A stretch of 64,000 nt of DNA, from positions 102,882 to 166,881 of the forward strand of contig NZ_JAQZAL010000015.1 in NCBI RefSeq assembly GCF_028737205.1, written 5' to 3'. Below the pieces are notes generated by a model, which made no database searches, was not told the origin of the DNA, and saw nothing but the letters and a program-made list of their open reading frames with translations. Each line of letters begins with the position of its first letter. Positions within the stretch are counted from its first letter, which is position 1. A program made the translations under genes and the position numbers. Positions 41,934 through 49,212 of this stretch are shown here, one piece after another. This stretch comes from Actinomycetospora lutea (lineage in GTDB: Bacteria; Actinomycetota; Actinomycetes; Mycobacteriales; Pseudonocardiaceae).

Positions 41934-42284
41934 ATGGCCCACTACCTGCTCAGCGTCGTCACCCCCGCCGACGGCGAGATGCCCTCCGACGAGGAGATGC
42001 AGACGATCATGGGCAACGTCGCGGAGCTCCAGGCCGACATGCAGGAGGCCGGCGTCTGGGTGTTCTCGGGCGGGCTCGAGGCCCCGGACACGGCGACGGT
42101 GCTGCGGCGCAGCGGCGACGACGTGCTGGTCACCGACGGCCCGTTCGTCGAGCTCAAGGAGTACGTCGGCGGCCTGACGATCATCGATGCCCCCGACCTC
42201 GACGCCGCCCTGCACTGGGGCCGGCGCTCCACCGAGGCCGTCGGCCTGCCGATCGAGGTCCGTCCCTTCCACTGGGCCCCGTGA
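41934..42284 (+). CDS. YCII-related (DGPF) protein
   Basis: A 116-aa protein of the YCII/DGPF family: MAHYLLSVVTP start, GVWVFSGGLEAPDTATVLR, and the namesake TDGPFVELKEYVGGLTIIDAPDLDAALHWG. DGPF proteins are regularly encoded beside ECF42 sigma factors and are thought to be their targets or partners. GAAGGAGG lies four bases before the ATG. It is coupled to the sigma factor by GTGA. Confidence 0.92.
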   Translation: MAHYLLSVVTPADGEMPSDEEMQTIMGNVAELQADMQEAGVWVFSGGLEAPDTATVLRRSGDDVLVTDGPFVELKEYVGGLTIIDAPDLDAALHWGRRSTEAVGLPIEVRPFHWAP

Positions 42285-43504
42285 CCCCCGCACCCTCCTC
42301 GGCGGCGATCACCCGGATCGTCACCGAGGAGTACGGGCGGTGCGTGGCGACGCTGACCCGCGTCCTCGGCGACATCGACCTCGCCGAGGACGCCGTGCAG
42401 GACGCGCTCACCGTCGCGCTGACCCGCTGGCCCGACGAGGGCGTGCCGCCGAACCCCGGCGGCTGGATCGTCACCACCGCCCGAAGGCGCGCGATCGACC
42501 GCCTGCGCCGCGACGCCGTCGGGCGGGACAAGGAGGCGCGGGCCGCGCGCGAGGAGCCGGAGCAGGACGAGCCGGAGGAGGGCGGACCGGTGCACGACGA
42601 TCGCCTGCGCATGATTTTCACGTGCTGCCATCCGGCCCTCGCCCTGCCGGCGCGGGTCGCGCTGACGCTGCGCCTGCTCGGCGGCCTCGAGACCCCCGAG
42701 ATCGCCCGCGCCTTCCTCGTCCCCGAGGCGACGATGGCCCAGCGGATCGTCCGCGCCAAGAACAAGATCCGGGCGGCCCGCATCCCGTACCGCGTGCCGC
42801 ACGACGCCGACCTGCCCGACCGCGTGCCCGGCGTGCTCGCCGTCGTCTACCTCGTCTTCACCGAGGGGCACGCGACGGCGACCCGCGACGACCTCGCCGC
42901 CGAGGCGATCCGGCTGGGCCGCCTGCTCGCCGAGCTGATGCCCGACGAGCCCGAGGTGCTCGGCCTGCTCGCGCTGATGCTGCTCACCGAGGCCCGCCGC
43001 CCCGCGCGGCGGGCCGCGGACGGGTCGCGGGTGCTGCTCGCCGACCAGGACCGCGCGCGGTGGGACGCCGGGCTCGTCGCCGAGGGCCTCGACCTCGTCC
43101 GCCGTTGCCTGCGCCGCGACGCCCCCGGGCCCTACCAGCTCCAGGCCGCGATCAACGCCGTGCACGCCTCCGCGCCCGACACGGCCTCCACCGACTGGGC
43201 GCAGATCGTCGCGCTGCACGACCAGCTGCTCGCCCTCGCGCCCAGCCCGACGGTCGCGCTGAACCGGGCCGTCGCGCTGGCCGAGACCGCGGGGCCCGCG
43301 GCCGCGCTGACGATCGTCGAGCAGCTCGCCGAGCGCCTCGACCGCTACCACCTGCTGCACGCGGTACGCGCCGACCTGCTCGCCCGGCTCGGCCGCGGCG
43401 AGGAGGCCCGGGACGCCCTCGACGCGGCGCTCGCGCGCACCGAGGACCCCGACGACCGGGCACTGCTCACGGCCCGCCGCGACGCCTCCGGTCGCGCCGG
43501 GTGA
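42281..43504 (+). CDS. ECF sigma factor with C-terminal TPR-like extension (ECF42 type)
   Basis: A 407-aa sigma factor: sigma-2 region EEYGRCVATLTRVLGDIDLAEDAVQDALTVALTRW (about 17-51), sigma-4 region LRLLGGLETPEIARAFLVPEATMAQRIVRAKNKIR (about 128-162), then the DUF6596 segment AVVYLVFTEGHATATRDDL and a long helical extension characteristic of ECF42. No anti-sigma factor is adjacent, as expected for the group, in which the extension and DGPF proteins matter for control. GTG start at 42281. Confidence 0.92.
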   Translation: MTPAPSSAAITRIVTEEYGRCVATLTRVLGDIDLAEDAVQDALTVALTRWPDEGVPPNPGGWIVTTARRRAIDRLRRDAVGRDKEARAAREEPEQDEPEEGGPVHDDRLRMIFTCCHPALALPARVALTLRLLGGLETPEIARAFLVPEATMAQRIVRAKNKIRAARIPYRVPHDADLPDRVPGVLAVVYLVFTEGHATATRDDLAAEAIRLGRLLAELMPDEPEVLGLLALMLLTEARRPARRAADGSRVLLADQDRARWDAGLVAEGLDLVRRCLRRDAPGPYQLQAAINAVHASAPDTASTDWAQIVALHDQLLALAPSPTVALNRAVALAETAGPAAALTIVEQLAERLDRYHLLHAVRADLLARLGRGEEARDALDAALARTEDPDDRALLTARRDASGRAG

Positions 43505-43542
43505 ACCATCGTCACACCCGCCGTGAGGGCAGGATGGGGAGC

Positions 43543-44178
43543 ATGACCGCGGAGCCCCCGGAGATGCGGATCGGCGACCGCGAGCGGAAGGCCACCGACG
43601 ACCGTCTCCGCACCGCGCTCGACGACGGCGTGCTGACGCTCGTGGAGTACGACGAGCGCACCCGGCAGGCCTGGGCGGCGCGGACGCAGCGCGAGCTCGA
43701 CGTCCTGGTCGCCGACATCCCGGGCGGGGCGCCCGCTCCCGCGCCACGGGCCGCCGAGACGGCCCCGGCGCAGCGCACCCCGTGGCACGAGCGGCTCGGC
43801 AAGGCGGTCGTCCCGCTCGTCATCGGGGTGGCCGCGGTCTTCGTGGGCGGGCACCTCGTCACCGCCGACGACGGCGCGAGCGTGTTCGGCAACCGCACCG
43901 TGCAGGCCACGCCCGGGGACGGCGAGGTGCAGGTCGGCACGCTGTTCGGGCGGACCGAGGTGGTGGTGCCGCCCGGGACGGTCGCGCGCACCACCGGCAC
44001 CATGATCTTCGGTAGCACGAGCTGCGAGCAGGCCTGCCGGCTCCCGCCGGGCGGGGCGACGCTGCCCGAGGTGGTCGTCGACGCCAACGGGGCGTTCGGG
44101 AACGTCCAGGTGGTCACGCCCGCCGAGGCCGCGCAGGGCGGGCTGCCGGATCGCGACGACGACGATGACGACGACTGA
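43543..44178 (+). CDS. DUF1707 domain membrane protein with LiaF-like tail
   Basis: A 211-aa protein: DUF1707 domain (MRIGDRERKATDDRLRTALDDGVLTLVEYDERTRQAWAARTQRELDVLVADIP, region 8-60), one membrane helix (about 88-106), then an exported region (TLFGRTEVVVPPGTVARTTGTMIFGSTSCEQAC) resembling the cell-wall-active-antibiotic-response LiaF domain, with two close Cys, and a poly-Asp C-terminus. DUF1707 proteins are actinobacterial and of unknown role. GGGGAGC precedes the ATG; an ATG nine bases earlier is possible. Confidence 0.85.
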   Translation: MTAEPPEMRIGDRERKATDDRLRTALDDGVLTLVEYDERTRQAWAARTQRELDVLVADIPGGAPAPAPRAAETAPAQRTPWHERLGKAVVPLVIGVAAVFVGGHLVTADDGASVFGNRTVQATPGDGEVQVGTLFGRTEVVVPPGTVARTTGTMIFGSTSCEQACRLPPGGATLPEVVVDANGAFGNVQVVTPAEAAQGGLPDRDDDDDDD

Positions 44179-44190
44179 CGCGGTCCTCAT

Positions 44191-44230
44191 GTGAGCGAAA
44201 TTCCCGGCTATAGCCGGGAATTTCGCTCAC
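44191..44230. terminator. 40-bp perfect palindrome at a convergent junction, copy B
   Basis: Same architecture as 34611-34650: ends GTGAGCGAA / TTCGCTCAC and centre GGCTATAGCC. Inner positions differ from copy A but stay paired on both arms. It lies between the DUF1707 gene and the deaminase gene, whose stop codon at 44229-44227 is inside the palindrome. Confidence 0.8.
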
Positions 44231-44712
44231 ATACCCAGGTGGCGGCGCTGGAGGTCGCGGACCTCGGCGTCGAGCGGGGGCACCGGGCCGGCGACGCGCA
44301 GTGCGGGCGCGACCTCGGTGATCGGGATCGGGCGGACGGGCGAGGGCGGCGCGCCGAGCTCGGCGCGCCAGCTTGCCAGCTGCGCCGACGAGCTCGCGTA
44401 GACGATCGGGCCCAGCCCGACCCAGGCGTGCGCCGCCGAGCACATCGGGCAGTGCTCGCCGGAGGTGTAGACGGTGCTCGCGGCCCGCTCCTCGGGCGTC
44501 AGCTCAGCCGCCGCCCAGCGGGCGATCGCGAACTCCGGGTGCTGCGTGGCGTCGCCGCCGGCGACCCGGTTGCGGTCGGCGAACCGGACCGACCCGCCGG
44601 GACCGACGAGCACGGAACCGAACGGTTCGTCGCCCGCCTCGAGCGCCTCGCGCGCGAGGTCGACACAGCGGCGCAGGTGGGCGAGGTCGTCTGCGGTGAA
44701 CGCGGGGGGCAC
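44227..44712 (-). CDS. Nucleoside/guanine deaminase-like cytidine deaminase fold protein
   Basis: A 161-aa protein of the CMP/dCMP deaminase family. Zinc and catalytic residues: HPEFAIARWA (about residue 58, His-Pro-Glu in place of the usual HAE) and SGEHCPMCSAAHAWVG (the PCxxC equivalent written PMC, with the second Cys of the zinc site not clear). The EPFGSVLV motif is typical of guanine and nucleoside deaminases. GTG start. Substrate uncertain. Confidence 0.85.
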   Translation of the reverse strand: MPPAFTADDLAHLRRCVDLAREALEAGDEPFGSVLVGPGGSVRFADRNRVAGGDATQHPEFAIARWAAAELTPEERAASTVYTSGEHCPMCSAAHAWVGLGPIVYASSSAQLASWRAELGAPPSPVRPIPITEVAPALRVAGPVPPLDAEVRDLQRRHLGM

Positions 44713-44740
44713 ACCGACGACCGTGCCACCCGCGTCCCCG

Positions 44741-44947
44741 TCATGCCTGGTCGGGCCGCTGGGGCACCGAGATGACGACGTCGTCGGCCGTCGAGAACGT
44801 GCGGTCGGGCAGGGCCCGCAGCGCGGTGAGCACGCGGTCGTCGCGCTCGCCGCGGTCGGTGGCCCACGAGATCACCTGGGTGCGGTCGGCAGGGAACGCC
44901 ATGCCCTGCAGGGCCTTGCGGACGCGGAGGTCGTCGCGATCGGTCAC
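44741..44947 (-). CDS. DUF2795 protein
   Basis: A 68-aa protein with DRDDLRVRKALQGMAFPADRTQVISWATDRGERDDRVLTALRALPDRTFSTADDVV (region 3-58), the DUF2795 pattern of a small fold found across actinobacteria. Role unknown. GAGGAGG lies before the GTG at 44947. It lies 67 bases after the STAS gene on the same strand. Confidence 0.85.
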   Translation of the reverse strand: MTDRDDLRVRKALQGMAFPADRTQVISWATDRGERDDRVLTALRALPDRTFSTADDVVISVPQRPDQA

Positions 44948-45014
44948 CGGTTCCTCCTCGGGACGGTGTCGCGCCGGGTGTCGGGGCCGGCTGTCGGGGC
45001 CGTGTGGCGGGGTG

Positions 45015-45446
45015 TCAGAGCCGGAACTGGCCCAGCTCCGCGGCCAGCGCCTCCGGCGGGTCGTGCAGCTCGACGCGGGCCTCGCGCGCGAGGCACCGGA
45101 TGCGCAGCCGGGCGATCACCCGGGCGAGACCGGCGTCGCACTGGTCGAGGCCGGACAGGTCGATGACGAGCTCGGTGCCCGCCTGCCGCTCGACCTCGGC
45201 GGCCAGGGCCCGCAGGCGCTCCCGCCCGGCACGGTCGAAGCGGCCGCGCAGCGCGAGCGCGACGCAGCCCGGTCCGTAGCGGCGGATGCCGACCGCGGCC
45301 CGGCGGTTGCCGGTGGCGGCGGGCTCGGCGTGGGCGACGGCCTCGGCCACGGCCCGCCGGCGACGCTCCGCGAGGTCCGCCGGCAGGTCGACCTCGTCGA
45401 TGAGCGTGCGGGACGAGGCAGTCGGGGCTGGGGTGTCGATGGTCAT
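45015..45446 (-). CDS. STAS-domain protein (anti-sigma antagonist-like)
   Basis: A 143-aa protein: an N-terminal helical section (about 1-50) and a STAS domain GPGCVALALRGRFDRAGRERLRALAAEVERQAGTELVIDLSGLDQCDAGLARVIARLR (region 58-116). The usual phosphorylated Ser is replaced in DQCDAGLARV, so classical partner switching may be lost. GAGGGAGGCCCG precedes the ATG at 45446. The 145-base gap upstream has a short AT-rich patch GTTAACTTC on the minus strand, possibly part of the promoter. Confidence 0.78.
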   Translation of the reverse strand: MTIDTPAPTASSRTLIDEVDLPADLAERRRRAVAEAVAHAEPAATGNRRAAVGIRRYGPGCVALALRGRFDRAGRERLRALAAEVERQAGTELVIDLSGLDQCDAGLARVIARLRIRCLAREARVELHDPPEALAAELGQFRL

Positions 45447-45591
45447 CGGGCCTCCCTCGGACGGCCACGGGACGGCCCGGACCCCGGAGGGCGGGCCACG
45501 CGGGCGTCGTGGCGTGGAGGTCTCAACCGACGACTGTCACCAGAAGTTAACCCACGGCGACGTTGAGCGCACGAGCCGTGCGCGGCGGACC

Positions 45592-45813
45592 TCATGGTGT
45601 CTCCCGGGCGTCGCGGGCTTCGCGCAGGCCGTCGACCTCGGCCAACAGCTGCGCGAGCTCGCCGCGCAGCTGCAGGACCCGGGCGACGCCGCGGTGGCCG
45701 TCGGGGCGCTGACGTTCGGCCTGGACGGCGTCGAGGATCGCGAAGGCGCGCTCGAAGCGGGGATCGATGGCCGCGTCGACGTGGGCACGCCACGCGGCGG
45801 ACTCGGCGCTCAC
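45592..45813 (-). CDS. Hypothetical 73-aa helical protein
   Basis: A short protein predicted to be a helical hairpin (SAAWRAHVDAAIDPRFERAFAILDAVQAERQRP and VARVLQLRGELAQLLAEVDGLREARDA). GTG start at 45813 with only a weak ribosome site. No family recognised. It lies between the glycosyltransferase operon and the STAS gene, same strand as both. Confidence 0.45.
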   Translation of the reverse strand: MSAESAAWRAHVDAAIDPRFERAFAILDAVQAERQRPDGHRGVARVLQLRGELAQLLAEVDGLREARDARETP

Positions 45814-45956
45814 GGGAGCGCTCGCCGGTCGGTGAGGAGAAGCTGCGTCACGGGGCGGCTCCGGGTAAGGGGCGCGCCCGTCGGCGCGCGCGGCAGGGTC
45901 ACTGCGCTCCGCCCCGGGTCTCGAGCGGTCGTGCGGTCGGTGTCGCCGACGGCGGA

Positions 45957-46727
45957 TCAGGAGATGCGCGCCGCCGGTCCGTCGTCCTCGCGCCGCAGGG
46001 CAGGACGCGGGGACGCCGGGGTGGTACCCGGAGCCGTGGGGATGACATGCATCGCGAGCCCACGCAGGTGACCCGCGAACCCGCCGGGCGCGCGACCCTC
46101 GGTGCGCGCGCTCGTCACGACGGGGTGGCGGCGGTCGCGGACGACGCGGTGCCCGCCCCGGTCGAGACGCTCGACGAGCGCGACGTCCTCGCCGGTCGGC
46201 AGGGCCGGGAAGCCCCCGACCGCGCGGTACGCCGGCGCCGCGACGCCCAGGCTCGCCCCGTGCACGTGACGGTGCGGGTCGCCGGGGCGGTGGTCGGCCT
46301 CGTAGGCCGCGCGGTAGCGGGCGGGCACGGCGCCGGGCAGCCCGCTCCAGTCGACGACCTCGACGGTGCCCACCCACGCGTCGGCGCCCCGGCCCCGCGC
46401 CGCGAGCTGCGCGGCGAGCCAGTCCGGCGGGACGACCGAGTCGGCGTCGGTGGTGGCGAGCCACGCGACCGGGTCCGGGGCCCCGAGCAGCGCGGACGCG
46501 CCCGCCGCCCGGGCCCGCCCGACGTTGTGCGCGGCGAGCGCGAGCACGTCGGCGCCGTGGGTCCGGGCCAGCTCCTCGGTCCGGTCGGAGCACGCGTCGG
46601 CGACGACGAGCACGCGCACCCGCGCCCGGTCCGCGACGGTCGCCGCGGCGTGGCGCAGGCCGGCGAGGCAGTCGGCGAGCAGGTCCTCCTCGTCGTGCGC
46701 GGGGACCACCACTCCGAGGGGGATCAC
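45957..46727 (-). CDS. Family 2 glycosyltransferase
   Basis: A 256-aa GT-A fold protein: LGVVVPAHDEEDLLADCLAGL at the start, VVADACSDRTEELARTHGADVL, LATTDADSVVPPDWL (DxD motif), a region HVHGASLGVAAPAYRAVGGFPALPTGEDVALVERLDRGGHRVV typical of GT2 enzymes such as MftF-like and N-acetylglucosaminyltransferases. No membrane helix, so it acts in the cytosol. GTG start overlaps the methyltransferase stop; last of the four-gene operon. Confidence 0.88.
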   Translation of the reverse strand: MIPLGVVVPAHDEEDLLADCLAGLRHAAATVADRARVRVLVVADACSDRTEELARTHGADVLALAAHNVGRARAAGASALLGAPDPVAWLATTDADSVVPPDWLAAQLAARGRGADAWVGTVEVVDWSGLPGAVPARYRAAYEADHRPGDPHRHVHGASLGVAAPAYRAVGGFPALPTGEDVALVERLDRGGHRVVRDRRHPVVTSARTEGRAPGGFAGHLRGLAMHVIPTAPGTTPASPRPALRREDDGPAARIS

Positions 46728-47386
46728 CGGAGTCCCGTCTCCTCGGCCACCGATCGCGGTACGAACGGTCGAGCTCCCCCATCGGCGTGCTCCCCTGATC
46801 GCTCCGTCTCCTGGGCCGGGGGCACGCGCGCGTACACCTCGAGCCGGAAGTCGGCCTCCTCGTGGCGGACGGTGCGGGCGAGGGCGGGGCGTGCGGCCAG
46901 CTCGTCGTGCACCGCCGCGCCCTCGACGGGGTACTCCGGCGCCTCGCGCAGCCAGTGCACGGCGAGCAGGTGACCGCCCGGGCGCAGGCACGCCTCCACG
47001 GCGCGCCAGAACGCCTCCCGGTCCCCCGCGTCGAGGTAGTAGACGACCTCGGAGGCGAGGACCAGGTCGAACGTCCCGTCCGGCGTGGTCCCGGGCAGCG
47101 CCCCCCGCTCCACGCGCACGTGCGGGCGGTCGGCCAGCCGCGCCCCGGTCGCCGCGACGGCGCGCTCCGCGGGGTCCCAGCAGACGAGCTCGTCGCAGCG
47201 CCCCGCCAGCTCCACCGACAGCGCCCCGCCCGCGCAGCCGGGCTCGAGGCCCCGCGCGTAGCGCGGACGGGGCAGGGCCGCGAGGACGACCGCGCGCTTG
47301 CGCTGCTCGTACCAGCCCGCCTCGATGCCCCACGGGTCGGCGTCGGCCGCGTAGAGGCCGTCGAAGTACTCCCCGGACAGGCTCAC
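46724..47386 (-). CDS. NodS-like SAM-dependent methyltransferase
   Basis: A 220-aa protein starting YFDGLYAADADPWGIEAGWYEQRKRAVVLAALP, the typical NodS-family entry, then EPGCAGGALSVELA (motif I), CWDPAERAV, FDLVLASEVVYYL and CLRPGGHLLAVHWLREAPEYPVEG. NodS methylates the free amino group of a deacetylated sugar in nodulation factors. In this operon the deacetylase upstream could supply such an amine. GTGA overlaps at both ends of the gene. Confidence 0.88.
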   Translation of the reverse strand: MSLSGEYFDGLYAADADPWGIEAGWYEQRKRAVVLAALPRPRYARGLEPGCAGGALSVELAGRCDELVCWDPAERAVAATGARLADRPHVRVERGALPGTTPDGTFDLVLASEVVYYLDAGDREAFWRAVEACLRPGGHLLAVHWLREAPEYPVEGAAVHDELAARPALARTVRHEEADFRLEVYARVPPAQETERSGEHADGGARPFVPRSVAEETGLR

Positions 47387-48126
47387 CGCGGCCCCCAGAC
47401 GATCTCGGTGTCACGCCGGAACCGTGCGAGCACGGGGGCGGTCAGGACGGTCGCGTCGCGCGGGTCGTCCGACAGCGGCGCGACCTGGGTGGTGAAGCAC
47501 CCGATCGCCGCGGCCTTGGCGCGCACGGCGGTGGCGGACAGGCGCAGCCGCCGGGCGCCGTCGAACGACACCTCCCCGGGGCGCGCCCAGTGCCAGAGCC
47601 ACACGGCGTAGCGCCAGCAGTCGACGCCGACCCGCGCGGCGGCGGTGCCGGCGCCGTCCGCGGTGGCGTCGTGGTCGGGGTGCCCGTCGCCGGGGACGGG
47701 CGCGATCACCGTGTCGCCGGGCCGCAGGACCGCCGCGACCCCGTCGGCGACGTCTCCGGCCGCCACCGCGCCGTCGGGGAGGCGGAGCCGGGCCACGGCC
47801 GGCTGGAGCCCGAGCGCGGCGAGCGCGGCGCGGCGCTCCTCGATCCGGCGGTCGACGAGCGCGGCGGGCGTGAGCGTCGGGGAGTCGAGGTGCGAACCCT
47901 CGCCGTCGGTGACCGCGACGACGGCGACCTCGGTGCACTCCGCCGCCCAGACCGCGAGCGTCCCGCCGACCCCGAGCACCTCGTCGTCGGGGTGCGGGGC
48001 GACCACGACGACGCGACCCGGCGGGCGGACCGCGGCCGGGTCGCGCGCGGGCACCCCGTCGAGCCCGCCGGGGCCCCACCACGCGTCCTCGGGGGTCCCG
48101 GTGCCCTTCAGCGACGGTCGGTTCAC
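47383..48126 (-). CDS. PIG-L (LmbE-like) N-deacetylase
   Basis: A 247-aa protein with the zinc motif VVVAPHPDDEVLGVGGTL (His46, Asp48-Asp49; about 41-58) and PVPGDGHPDHDAT (about 144-156). PIG-L enzymes remove acetyl groups from GlcNAc-type conjugates, as in mycothiol and GPI synthesis. Related proteins elsewhere are fused to the methyltransferase that follows here as a separate gene. Coupled by GTGA on both sides. Confidence 0.92.
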   Translation of the reverse strand: MNRPSLKGTGTPEDAWWGPGGLDGVPARDPAAVRPPGRVVVVAPHPDDEVLGVGGTLAVWAAECTEVAVVAVTDGEGSHLDSPTLTPAALVDRRIEERRAALAALGLQPAVARLRLPDGAVAAGDVADGVAAVLRPGDTVIAPVPGDGHPDHDATADGAGTAAARVGVDCWRYAVWLWHWARPGEVSFDGARRLRLSATAVRAKAAAIGCFTTQVAPLSDDPRDATVLTAPVLARFRRDTEIVWGPR

Positions 48127-49061
48127 GACAGCGGGTCCGCGTCGTCGGCCCCGGCCAGCTCGCCGAGGGTCGCGAGGTCCCGCTCGGCGTGGCTCTGGCG
48201 CACGTAGACCTCGAGGTCGGCGACGCGGCGGGCGTGCGCGGCGTCGCGGGCGACCGGCGCCGGTCCCAGCGCGCGCCCGGTGCGCTGCAGCGCGCCCTCG
48301 ACCGCGGTCTCGACCACGGCGCGCACCCGCAGCGCCCGGCGCCGCTCGGCGTCCCACGCGGCCGGCTCCTGCTCGTCGAGCGTGGCCGCCGCGTCCCGGA
48401 GCACCGCGCGGGCCGCGGCGAGGGCGGCGTCGACGGCCCCGAGGTGGGCGAGCCCGTGGGCGTCCAGGCGGCCGTCGCGCCCGGCCCGGCGCAGCGGCGC
48501 GGCCACCCCGGACGCCCCGCCGAACCAGGCCGCGGCGACGGCGATCGCGCCGTGCCAGAACCCGGGGCGCTCGAGGTAGGCGCCGGGCGCGCCGATCTCC
48601 GTGGCCGGAACGGCGTCGAGGTCGACCGTGGCGGCGGCGCTGCCGCGCATGCCCAGCGCCTGCCACTCGCCGGCGTGGACCGTGACCCCGGGCCCGGCGA
48701 GGTCGATCGCGAACAGGCGCCCGCCCTCCGCGGTGACCAGGGCGTGCGTACAGGGGCCGGCGGCGCCCGAGCAGAACGGCTTGCGCCCGCTCAGGCGCCC
48801 CTCCGCCACGCGCACCGCGTCCGGGCCGGACTCCGCGGCCCACACGCCCCAGCACGAGCCGGGCGACGGCGCGGGACCGTCGAGCTCGGCGAGGATCGTC
48901 GTCGCGTCGAGGTGCGCCTCGGCGAGGCGGGCGACGTCGAGGTCCTCGGCGGCGGCCGCGGCCAGCACGCCCAGGTTGTGGCGCGTGCGGCCCTCACCCC
49001 GCGGCGTGGGCGCGGTGCGGAACCGGGCCAGGACGGGCCCGACCGCGTCGAAGGGGGTCAT
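48123..49061 (-). CDS. Acyl-CoA dehydrogenase-like protein, reduced
   Basis: A 312-aa protein, about 60-80 residues shorter than typical acyl-CoA dehydrogenases. FAD-type loop SCWGVWAAESGPDAVRVAEGRLSGRKPFCSGA, ALVTAEGGRLFAIDLAGPGVTVHAGEWQALGMRGSAAATVDLDAV and a helical C-terminal domain (VYVRQSHAERDLATLG) are visible; the usual catalytic Glu of the FEGT motif is absent. It may be a redox enzyme of an unusual substrate or have lost dehydrogenase activity. First gene of the deacetylase-methyltransferase-glycosyltransferase operon. Confidence 0.8.
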   Translation of the reverse strand: MTPFDAVGPVLARFRTAPTPRGEGRTRHNLGVLAAAAAEDLDVARLAEAHLDATTILAELDGPAPSPGSCWGVWAAESGPDAVRVAEGRLSGRKPFCSGAAGPCTHALVTAEGGRLFAIDLAGPGVTVHAGEWQALGMRGSAAATVDLDAVPATEIGAPGAYLERPGFWHGAIAVAAAWFGGASGVAAPLRRAGRDGRLDAHGLAHLGAVDAALAAARAVLRDAAATLDEQEPAAWDAERRRALRVRAVVETAVEGALQRTGRALGPAPVARDAAHARRVADLEVYVRQSHAERDLATLGELAGADDADPLS

Positions 49062-49212
49062 CGCTCTCCTCGGCGCTCATCGCGGCGCCGGACGGCCGGC
49101 GGGCACGGGTGGGTGCGACCGCCACGACGACGCCGCGGGGCGGAGGGCTGTACCCCGGAGCGGAGGTCGGACGCCCGGTCGGGCGGCCCTGACTCGGCGG
49201 ACCGGGCTCGGG

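Noticed and set aside
49062..49212. Sigma-B/F-type promoter (GGGTAC on the minus strand at about 49150) before the deacetylase operon
   Set aside because: No GTTT-like -35 element at the right distance.
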